Below, piece after piece: positions 55,603-62,837 of a DNA stretch of 64,000 nucleotides. The translations under genes were made by a program, and so were the position numbers. The stretch is from Terriglobia bacterium. GTDB lineage: Bacteria > Acidobacteriota > Terriglobia > Terriglobales > Acidobacteriaceae. Under the pieces are notes generated by a model. That model worked only from the letters and a program-made list of their open reading frames with translations. It made no database searches and was not told the DNA's origin. The first letter of the stretch is position 1; each line of letters starts with the position of its first letter. The stretch covers positions 547,001 to 611,000 of the forward strand of contig JAIQFD010000004.1 in NCBI GenBank assembly GCA_020073495.1, given 5' to 3'.

Positions 55603-55679
55603 GGCGGCGTAGCTCAGGTGGCTAGAGCGAGGGTCTCATAATCCCTAGGTCGTTGGTTCGAGTCCAACCGCCGCCACCA
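55603..55679 (+). tRNA. tRNA-Met (CAT), elongator type
   Basis: 77 nt with encoded CCA. Acceptor GGCGGCG/CGCCGCC, D stem GCTC/GAGC, anticodon stem AGGGT loop CTCATAA, T arm GTTGG-TTCGAGT-CCAAC. G1-C72 rules out the initiator. A CAT anticodon could also be tRNA-Ile2 (lysidine-modified); elongator Met is the default reading. Confidence 0.93.
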
Positions 55680-56045
55680 ATGTTCTTGACTGGTTCGGAC
55701 AGAAGCGCCTCTCCCTCTTCCCCGCGTGGTTGCGCCGGGGTTGCATTGCGTTGCGGACCTCGTCCAGCGTCCAGGCGGTCAATGCAAGCCAGGTTCGCGC
55801 CGGGGATGAGATGTCCGCAGATGTCGACGGTTACCTGAAACGAGCTGTGGCCCATCTGCTCTATCACGTAGGGTAACGGGGCGCCGGCCTGGATCAGCAA
55901 GTACTCAAACGTGTGGCGCAGGTGGTGGAAGCGGATACGTCGCGGGCCCGCCTTCTCGAGAACGGGTAGGAAATACCGGTCGTACAGGTTGTCGGGGTCG
56001 AGGACGCCGCCCGCGGATCCGGGGAGAACCAAGTCCTCAATGATG
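55680..56045 (-). pseudogene. Tyrosine-recombinase (integrase) remnant next to tRNA-Met
   Basis: The minus strand carries the C-terminal catalytic part of an integrase: DNLYDRYFLPVLEKAG, RFHHLRHTFEYLLIQAGAPL and YVIEQMGHSSFQVTVD. The nucleophile that should follow as Tyr is Cys (ICGHLIPG, codon TGC at 55817-55819), and no N-terminal half exists. The frame runs without a stop into the antisense of the tRNA. A decayed integrative element at a tRNA 3' end is the simplest reading. Confidence 0.85.
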
Positions 56046-56254
56046 AAGGACGTAGCGGTTCCGATCGTCCTCCGAGTCCTCGAACTGAATGTCGCCCCGC
56101 GGAAGCTGGTCTCCGCCGTTGGCCGGCACTCACACGTGGATGTGACCGTGGTCACTGAAGGGTGTGCGGCGCTACGCGGAGAATGCGACCGTGCCGGCGA
56201 TCTCCCGCTGCCTCGGACGATGGTCCGTCCTTCGCCGGCTGCGATGGGGGTCGC

Positions 56255-57574
56255 ATGAGCGGCAATGCAACCGAGCGGCGATGGCTGTGGGCGACGCTGA
56301 CGCTCTCCTGCATCACCATGGTGGCGGTGGTGTTTGCGGTCTGGGAACTGGTCGAGTACCGCTACTTCCGCGACGCCGATTACCTCACCTTGCATTACCT
56401 CTACATCACCCGCGGCATGGGATCGTCGCTGCTGCTGGCATTTTGGGCAGCCTGGTATGTCCTCCGACAACGCAAAGCCAGCGAGGAGGCGCTGAGACGA
56501 TCGCAAGAATGGTACCGGGGCATGTTGGAAGTCTCGCCGGGTGCGGTGGCCCTGTACGATGCCGGGCTGTGCGTGGCCGAATGGAACGCCGCAGCGGAGC
56601 GGCTGTATGGGTTCTCCAAGAAGGAAGCGGTCGGCGCCGTTCTGCCGACCGTGCCGCCGGAAAACATGGCGGAGCTGCAAGACTTCATATCCAGCGTGCA
56701 GCAACAGCGTACTGTGCTGGACGCGGAAACCCGCCGTAGCGGGAAGGACGGCAAGAGCTTCGAGGTCCAGCTTAGTCTGATCCCGTTTCGAGGCCTTTCG
56801 GGAGAGCCGTGTTTCCTGGAGATCACCTACGACATCCGCGAACGGGTACGGCTGCGGCAAACGTTACTGGAGCTGGAGAAGCTGACCACCATGGGCCAGA
56901 TGGCGGCGGGGACGGCGCACCACCTGAACACGCCCTTGGCAGCAATGCTTCTTCGCGTACAGATGATGCGGGAGCGATCTGCCGGCAATGGGTTGAGCGG
57001 GGAACTGGAGGAGATGGAGGCCAGCATCGGTTTTTGCCATCAGTTCGTACAACGCCTTCTTACCTTCAGCCGCCGTCCCCAACCGAGCAAACAGGTGGAG
57101 CAAGTCAAGCCTCTGATCGAGTCCGTGGCCAGCTTCTTATCGCCGCAATTGCTGGCCAAGCACGCGCGTCTGGAGCTGCAAATGCAAGAAGGCACTGCGG
57201 ACACCGTATTCGGGGATCGCAACGAACTGGAGGCCCTATTCCTGATCCTGGTGAGTAACTCTCTCGACGCAATCAACGGCGCCGGCACCATCCGCATCCG
57301 CTGCCGCAACACGGAGGCGAGCCGTTTGCGGATCGAGATCGCCGACAACGGCTGTGGCATGGAGCGCGAGACCCTGGCGCACATCTTCGAGCCATTCTTT
57401 ACGACCAAGGCCCCCGGATGTGGCACCGGGCTGGGGCTGGCAATCGCCGCCAACATCTTGCGCGACCACGGGGGATCGATCGGGTTCGAAAGCACCCCCA
57501 AACAAGGCACGACGGCAATCGTCGAACTGCCGGTGTGCGAGTACGCGGCGGTAGAAGAGCGGGGCCAGCGATGA
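56255..57574 (+). CDS. Membrane sensor histidine kinase with PAS domain
   Basis: 439 aa from ATG 56255. Two membrane helices (about residues 10-32 and 50-72) enclose a short loop; a PAS domain (EWYRGMLEVSPGAVALYDAG, residues 90-205) follows; the phospho-accepting His is in AAGTAHHLNTPLAAM near residue 225; ATPase boxes are VSNSLDAING, ADNGCGM and GTGLGLAIA. The ATGA overlap with the next gene makes the pair a two-component system. Confidence 0.93.
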   Translation: MSGNATERRWLWATLTLSCITMVAVVFAVWELVEYRYFRDADYLTLHYLYITRGMGSSLLLAFWAAWYVLRQRKASEEALRRSQEWYRGMLEVSPGAVALYDAGLCVAEWNAAAERLYGFSKKEAVGAVLPTVPPENMAELQDFISSVQQQRTVLDAETRRSGKDGKSFEVQLSLIPFRGLSGEPCFLEITYDIRERVRLRQTLLELEKLTTMGQMAAGTAHHLNTPLAAMLLRVQMMRERSAGNGLSGELEEMEASIGFCHQFVQRLLTFSRRPQPSKQVEQVKPLIESVASFLSPQLLAKHARLELQMQEGTADTVFGDRNELEALFLILVSNSLDAINGAGTIRIRCRNTEASRLRIEIADNGCGMERETLAHIFEPFFTTKAPGCGTGLGLAIAANILRDHGGSIGFESTPKQGTTAIVELPVCEYAAVEERGQR

Positions 57575-58950
57575 ACGAGGGAATCAGAAATTACGCGATC
57601 CTGGTCGTCGATGACGACGTGATCCTGGCCCACGTGTTACGCGACTACCTGGAGCGGCTGGGCTACAGCGTGGAGGTGGCGCATTCGGCCGCCGAAGCGC
57701 TCGAAGTGCAGCATACCAACGGGAGGATCTCGCTGGCGCTTCTCGACCTGATGATGCCAGGAACGGACGGGCTTACTGTCATGGCGCAGCTCCGCGAGCA
57801 CAACCCGGAACTTGCCGTCGTGATCATGACCGGCTTCGGAACGATCGAGAACGCGGTGGAATCGATGAGGCGCGGCGCCGAGGACTACATCACAAAGCCA
57901 TTCGATCGCGAAGCGGTGCGCAAGAAGATCGGGAGACTCATGGAAGTGTTCGAGCTCCGCGCACGGGTGGCGCGACTTGAGGCGAACCTGCAGAACAGCG
58001 GTGCGGCATTCGAATCGCTGGTGTACGTCTCACCCCAGATGCATCGAGTGATCGAGCACGCACGGGCTGCCGGGGCGACCGACGCGTCCGTACTGCTGGT
58101 CGGCGAAACCGGGACCGGCAAAGAGATGCTGGCGAGAGCCATCCACGGCGCCGGGCGACGCGCCCTGTCGCCGTTCCTGCCGGTGAACTGCGGAGCCCTG
58201 CCGCGGGAACTGGTGGAAAGCGAACTGTTCGGCCACCGCAAGGGATCGTTCACCGGCGCGGTCGCCGACATGCCGGGGGTGTTCCCCAGCGCGAACGGCG
58301 GGACCGTTTTTCTGGACGAGATTACGGAGATGCCGAAAGACGTCCAAGTGAAGCTGTTGCGCGTACTGCAGGACAAGGAGGTGCGCCCGGTCGGAAGCGC
58401 GAAGGCGATCGGATTGGATGTGCGCATCATCGCGGCGACCAATCGGCCACTCGCGGCAGTCCGCACCGAGTTCCTGCGCGACGACCTGTATTTCAGGCTC
58501 GCTACCGTCGTACTGGAGATCCCGCCGCTGCGAGCCCGCCCCGAAGACGTTCTGGTACTGGCTCAGCACTTCTCGGAACGTGTATCGGAGCGCTACGACC
58601 GTCAAGTGGGGCTCAGCCGGTCGGCCATCGAACTGCTGCTCCGCTATAGCTTTCCCGGAAACGTGCGCGAACTGGAGAACATCATCGAGAGTGCCGCGGC
58701 GTTGTCGCGGGCGGATCCGCAGGTCATCGCCGAAAAAGAGATCCAGCCGCTGCTCAGCCGGAGTGCGCCGGTCGCTACCCCGTCCCAAGAGCCGCTGGCG
58801 ATGGATGACTTGGAGAGAATAGCGATCGAGCGGGCGTTGCGGCGGGCCGATGGAAATCGCACCCGGGCCGCGGCGCTCCTGGGCATTTCCCGCGACACCC
58901 TCTACCGCAAGCTGCGCGAGGCGAAAGCAGAAGCCATGCGGGACAAATGA
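57571..58950 (+). CDS. NtrC-family sigma54-dependent response regulator
   Basis: 459 aa. Receiver domain with phospho-Asp in LALLDLMMPG, AAA+ domain with VGETGTGKEMLAR (Walker A), ELFGHRKGSFTGAV (sigma54-contact loop, GSFTGA instead of GAFTGA) and GGTVFLDEI (Walker B), then a Fis-type HTH (NRTRAAALLGISRDTLYRKLRE). It should activate a sigma54 promoter when phosphorylated by the adjacent kinase. The cytochrome operon starts 318 bp downstream. Confidence 0.95.
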   Translation: MNEGIRNYAILVVDDDVILAHVLRDYLERLGYSVEVAHSAAEALEVQHTNGRISLALLDLMMPGTDGLTVMAQLREHNPELAVVIMTGFGTIENAVESMRRGAEDYITKPFDREAVRKKIGRLMEVFELRARVARLEANLQNSGAAFESLVYVSPQMHRVIEHARAAGATDASVLLVGETGTGKEMLARAIHGAGRRALSPFLPVNCGALPRELVESELFGHRKGSFTGAVADMPGVFPSANGGTVFLDEITEMPKDVQVKLLRVLQDKEVRPVGSAKAIGLDVRIIAATNRPLAAVRTEFLRDDLYFRLATVVLEIPPLRARPEDVLVLAQHFSERVSERYDRQVGLSRSAIELLLRYSFPGNVRELENIIESAAALSRADPQVIAEKEIQPLLSRSAPVATPSQEPLAMDDLERIAIERALRRADGNRTRAAALLGISRDTLYRKLREAKAEAMRDK

Positions 58951-59268
58951 AGCTGTCCCCGTGCGGGGCTGAGGCCGTCCGCAGCCAGCCCGCAGCTGCT
59001 CCAGTTGTTCCATCCGACGTGTCCCACGGTGCGTACGCCGGTCCCACTGGGCTGATGTCCTGACTGTCTGTCCGATTCTCGTACACATTTTGACTTTTTC
59101 TGACGGCTGGCGGCGAACCGCCGCTCCGCCGGGAGAGGCGTGTCCGTAGATTTCGCGTTGCAATCCACTGAGTGGAAGCAAGTTGCGGCTACGGAGACCG
59201 GTCCGCACCGGGTTTGGCGAGTGACGTGCGCTGGTAGGTCTACAAAGGCATTCTTCCGCGAGGTGACG
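58951..59268 (+). other. Intergenic leader of the cytochrome operon
   Basis: 318 bp between the sigma54 activator and the first cytochrome gene. It contains the candidate -24/-12 element listed separately and the ribosome-binding site GAGGTG (59260-59265). GC- and C-rich direct repeats around 58960-59060 could hold activator sites, but no clear palindromic enhancer was found. Confidence 0.5.
59215..59230 (+). promoter_or_regulatory. Candidate sigma54 (-24/-12) promoter
   Basis: TTGGCGAGTGACGTGCG has GG at 59216-59217 and GC at 59228-59229 with exactly 10 bases between, as sigma54 needs (consensus TGGCAC-N5-TTGC). The -12 part is GTGC rather than TTGC. A start site near 59240 would leave a leader of about 29 nt. 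The activator gene just upstream supports it. Confidence 0.5.
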
Positions 59269-59817
59269 ATGAAACTGAAGCAGATCCTGCTGGGGCTTGC
59301 GATGGTGGGCAGCTTGCCCTTGTTCGCGCAGGCACAGTACATCGGCAGCGGCCGCTGCCGGCCGTGTCACCTGCAGGAGGCAAAAAGCTGGCAGCAAACC
59401 AAGATGGCATCCGGCTTCGACCTGCTGAAAGCCGGGGTTGCAGCCGAAGTGAAGAAATCGAAGAAGCTGGATCCGAACAAGGACTACACCCACGATGCCG
59501 AGTGTCTCGTATGTCACACGACCGGCTACGGCAAGCCGGGTGGGTTCGAGAGCATCGAGAAGACCCCTGCGCTCGCCGGCGTGCAATGTGAAGCGTGTCA
59601 CGGGGCCGGCGGCAATTATGCGAAGCCCAACGTCATGAGCTTCCAGAACAAGGAGTTCAAGCGCGCGGAAGTGGTTGCCGCAGGGCTTGTCCTCCCGGAC
59701 GCGAAAGCATGCCAGGGCTGTCACAACTCGAAGAGTGAGTTCTATAAGCCGTTCGATTTCGAGTCGCGGCAGGCAAAAGGCGTCCATCAGCGTTTCCCAC
59801 TGAAATACCAGCATTGA
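59269..59817 (+). CDS. Tetrahaem cytochrome c554-like protein
   Basis: 182 aa from ATG 59269. A signal peptide ending near AQAQ, then four CxxCH sites: CRPCH, CLVCH, CEACH and CQGCH. The spacing and the blocks SWQQTKMASGF, HTTGYGKPGGF and LAGVQCEACHGAGG match the cytochrome c554 family known from ammonia oxidisers and many anaerobes. Periplasmic electron carrier. First gene of the redox operon; the next gene begins about 14 nt later. Confidence 0.92.
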   Translation: MKLKQILLGLAMVGSLPLFAQAQYIGSGRCRPCHLQEAKSWQQTKMASGFDLLKAGVAAEVKKSKKLDPNKDYTHDAECLVCHTTGYGKPGGFESIEKTPALAGVQCEACHGAGGNYAKPNVMSFQNKEFKRAEVVAAGLVLPDAKACQGCHNSKSEFYKPFDFESRQAKGVHQRFPLKYQH

Positions 59818-59831
59818 GTGAGGGAGCCGCC

Positions 59832-61061
59832 ATGGCCTCTCGACGACAACTCGCGTTCTGGATCGTAGCGGCGGTGAGCGCATTGACACTGCTGATCGCG
59901 ATGGTGGTCTGGCTCCAGGCACATGCCCCGCGGCGGGTGGCCACCACTTTCCTGATGGGCGACCCCAAGCTAGGCGCGACACTGTTCGAGCGCAAAGGCT
60001 GCGGCCGATGTCACGCGGTGAACGGCTGGGGTGGCCACATCGCCCCCGATCTTGGCGCGACGCCTACCGGCAGCGCCGACCTGAACCAACTCGTTCCTGC
60101 CATGTGGAACCACGCGCCCGAAATGTGGAAGCGCATGGAAATGGAGAAAGTTGCGCCTGCGCCGATCAGCGAAAGCGACATGGCGGACCTATTCGCCTAC
60201 CTGTACGTCGCCCGATACCTCGATGAACCCGGCGATCTGGGACGGGGCGAACGGATGTTCCGCACGAAAGGATGTATCCGCTGTCACTCGGTGGACGGCG
60301 CGGGTGGCACCGCCGGGCCCAACCTGGCGAAGATCTCCGGCGTAGATACGCCCATCGAGTGGACGCAAACCATGTGGAACCACGCCCCGGTGATGGAAGA
60401 AGGGATGCAGGCGGCAGGGCTTTCGTGGCCAAACTTTTCCGGCAAAGAAATGAACGACCTGCTGGCATACATCCGCGGGAAATCCGGAGCACAACGCACG
60501 GAGCACAAGTTGTTGCCGGCCAGTCCGAATGAAGGCTGGAAAGTGTTCCAACAGAAGGGCTGCATCGTCTGCCATTCGGTCAAGGGCGAGGGCGGCACCA
60601 TCGGACCGGAGCTGGGGACACGCCAGTATCTGCCGTCCAGCATGGTCGAGTTTGCGGGCGTGATGTGGAACCACTCTCCCGGAATGTTTCGGACCATGAA
60701 GGAGCGCAACCTCGAAAGGCCGAAGTTCGAGGGCCAGGAAATGGCGGACCTGATGGCCTTCCTTGCGGGTCTCAGGTACTTCGAGCCGAGTGGCGCGGCA
60801 AAAGGAGGCGCCAGCTTGTTTGTCCAGCGCGGTTGCGCCAATTGCCATGGACCGAACGGCGAAGGCACGAGCAAAGGCCCCAGGCTTCGCGGCAAGGGCC
60901 GCGGCTTTGGGACCATCTCTCTGGCGACCGCGCTCTGGAGCCATGGTCCCGAGATGTACCAACGCACGAAAGCCGTCGGACTGCCGTGGCCCAAGCTCGG
61001 CGAGGATGACCTGGGAGACCTGATCGCATTCCTCAACTCTCCGGCCGAGGGAAAACGATGA
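59832..61061 (+). CDS. Four-domain cytochrome c with MWNHAP motifs, membrane-anchored
   Basis: 409 aa from ATG 59832 (GAGGGAG five bases ahead). One N-terminal membrane helix, then four class I cytochrome c-like domains with haem sites CGRCH, CIRCH, CIVCH and CANCH. After every haem site comes MWNHAPEM, MWNHAPVM, MWNHSPGM or LWSHGPEM, followed 25-30 residues on by a (M/D)DL(F/L)AYL helix. Met or His in this motif may be the distal haem ligand. A close paralogue lies two genes downstream. It overlaps the next gene by ATGA. Confidence 0.92.
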   Translation: MASRRQLAFWIVAAVSALTLLIAMVVWLQAHAPRRVATTFLMGDPKLGATLFERKGCGRCHAVNGWGGHIAPDLGATPTGSADLNQLVPAMWNHAPEMWKRMEMEKVAPAPISESDMADLFAYLYVARYLDEPGDLGRGERMFRTKGCIRCHSVDGAGGTAGPNLAKISGVDTPIEWTQTMWNHAPVMEEGMQAAGLSWPNFSGKEMNDLLAYIRGKSGAQRTEHKLLPASPNEGWKVFQQKGCIVCHSVKGEGGTIGPELGTRQYLPSSMVEFAGVMWNHSPGMFRTMKERNLERPKFEGQEMADLMAFLAGLRYFEPSGAAKGGASLFVQRGCANCHGPNGEGTSKGPRLRGKGRGFGTISLATALWSHGPEMYQRTKAVGLPWPKLGEDDLGDLIAFLNSPAEGKR

Positions 61062-61603
61062 TGCGGCCCTTCGGTGGGTTCCTCTCGCGCATTGCCAACA
61101 GCACACGTTCCAGAGTGCTTCTGGCCTTCGTGGTCTGCTTCCTCCTGACGGACCTGCTGGCCATCGTAGTCGGGGCGGGCAGGACAGTGCGGCAGCCGAT
61201 CGCTTTCAACCACTCGAAGCACGTTGAAAGCGGCGCTGCCTGCCCCGACTGTCATACTGGGGTGCAGACGAAGGCACATGCCACGTTGCCCGATCTAGCC
61301 GTCTGCATGGGTTGTCATGAGACGCCGCTGTCGCAGAGCCCGGAAGAAGCAAAGATCCGGACCATCGCGGCAGCGGGCCAGAAAGTGGCCTGGACTCAAC
61401 TGACGCGGGTACCCGCACACGTGTACTTCTCGCATCGGCGCCACGTGCAAATCGCGCAACTAGATTGTACCGAGTGTCACGGGCCGGTCGCCAAATCGAC
61501 CACGCCGCCGACTGCCGAATTCCGCCCTGCCACGATGGACAACTGCCTCGCTTGCCACGCCAAGCGCGGTGTGCAGACCGACTGCAATGACTGCCACCGA
61601 TAA
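61058..61603 (+). CDS. Membrane-anchored pentahaem cytochrome (ActA/QrcA-like)
   Basis: 181 aa. An N-terminal membrane helix (residues 20-42) then FNHSKHVESGAACPDCH, CMGCH, CTECH, CLACH and CNDCH, five haems, with His in FNHSKH and FSHRRHV as likely distal ligands. This layout matches ActA of alternative complex III and QrcA. Those subunits pass electrons between a molybdopterin-like subunit and soluble cytochromes. Confidence 0.9.
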   Translation: MMRPFGGFLSRIANSTRSRVLLAFVVCFLLTDLLAIVVGAGRTVRQPIAFNHSKHVESGAACPDCHTGVQTKAHATLPDLAVCMGCHETPLSQSPEEAKIRTIAAAGQKVAWTQLTRVPAHVYFSHRRHVQIAQLDCTECHGPVAKSTTPPTAEFRPATMDNCLACHAKRGVQTDCNDCHR

Positions 61604-62837
61604 CCGCCTGCGACCGCCATTGCGGCAGTGCCGCGCCATCCTGCTGCTGTGTGCGGCGGTGGTGATCTCGATCGCTCCCGGCGTGCGCGCGCAAACGAGC
61701 GCCGGCGGCTACTTCATTCCGGGCGATCCCAAAGCCGGCATGAAGAGCTTCTTCGAGAAGGGCTGCGGGCGCTGCCACTCAGTCCTGGGTGAGGGCGGAC
61801 GCACCGCGCCGGACTTGGCACGGGCTCCGGCCGGATACCTGAGTTCGGCGGAAATGCTGGCGGCGATGTGGAATCACGCCCCCGCCATGTGGGAAAAGAT
61901 GCGCGTGGAACACGTTCCCCCTCCGCACTTCAGCGAAGCGGAGATGGCGAACCTGTTCGCCTTTCTCTCCTCCGTCCGCTCTCTGGACGAGCCGGGGGAC
62001 CCGCAACGAGGGAAACAATTACTGTCGGAGAAGAAATGCCTGGAGTGTCATTCGGTCGCGGGCCGCGGCGGGCATGTTGGTCCGGACCTAAGAAATTGGG
62101 CGAGCTATCGCAATCCCGTGAGTTGGATCCAGGCGATGTGGAACCACGCACCCGCCATGCAGGGGGCGCTGGCGGCCCGGGGCTACGCCTGGCCGCGGTT
62201 CGAAGGCAACGATGTCGCCGACCTGATCGCGTACATCCGCACCCTGGCACCGAACTCCAGGAAGAAGATCTATGTCCGTGCAGCGGACGCCGAGGCCGGG
62301 GCGAGGATCTTCCAACAGAAGGGATGCCTGAATTGCCACGCTGTGGGCGGCAAAGGCGGCGGCCGCGCCCCCGACCTGGGCACCCGCACGTTCCCTCGCA
62401 CGTTGGGCCAGTTTGCCGGGTTGATGTGGAACCATGCGCCGCGGATGCGCGCCAGCATGCAGGCGCAGCAAGTCTCCCGTCCCGAGTTTTCGAACAAGGA
62501 AATGGCGGACCTGATCTCCTACCTGTTCGTACAGCGTTATTTCGAAGTGTCAGGGAATGCGGCGCGGGGACGCCGCGTGTACTTGGAAAAGGGCTGCGGT
62601 GCGTGCCACACGCTGGGGTCGGGAACCGGCAAGGGGCCCGACTTGACGCGCAGCGGAACCGGCGCTGCGCCCATCTCCATCGCCACAGCTCTGTGGAACC
62701 ACGGCCCCATGATGCTGGAGACCATGCACCAGGAGCAAGTGGCCTGGCCGCGCTTTCAACCGGGCGAAATCGTCGATCTTCTTGAATTTCTGAACCGCGC
62801 ACGCAGCGCGCCATTGCAGGCAGGAGTGAGACGGTGA
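61587..62837 (+). CDS. Four-domain cytochrome c with MWNHAP motifs, secreted
   Basis: 416 aa from ATG 61587, overlapping the pentahaem gene by 17 nt. A signal peptide (LLLCAAVVISIAPGVRAQ) replaces the membrane anchor of its paralogue. Haem sites CGRCH, CLECH, CLNCH and CGACH each precede MWNHAPAM, MWNHAPAM, MWNHAPRM and LWNHGPMM. Its stop overlaps the GTG of the molybdopterin-family gene. The two paralogues may form a periplasmic wire. Confidence 0.92.
   Translation: MTATDNRLRPPLRQCRAILLLCAAVVISIAPGVRAQTSAGGYFIPGDPKAGMKSFFEKGCGRCHSVLGEGGRTAPDLARAPAGYLSSAEMLAAMWNHAPAMWEKMRVEHVPPPHFSEAEMANLFAFLSSVRSLDEPGDPQRGKQLLSEKKCLECHSVAGRGGHVGPDLRNWASYRNPVSWIQAMWNHAPAMQGALAARGYAWPRFEGNDVADLIAYIRTLAPNSRKKIYVRAADAEAGARIFQQKGCLNCHAVGGKGGGRAPDLGTRTFPRTLGQFAGLMWNHAPRMRASMQAQQVSRPEFSNKEMADLISYLFVQRYFEVSGNAARGRRVYLEKGCGACHTLGSGTGKGPDLTRSGTGAAPISIATALWNHGPMMLETMHQEQVAWPRFQPGEIVDLLEFLNRARSAPLQAGVRR

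Noticed and set aside
55622-55680. GGGGWTRTNDLG-type peptide at the end of the integrase frame
   Set aside because: It is the antisense of tRNA-Met, a well-known translation artefact, not protein.
59173-59188. TGGAAGCAAGTTGC as a sigma54 promoter
   Set aside because: GG and GC are separated by 9 bases, one short of the required 10; the element at 59215 fits better.
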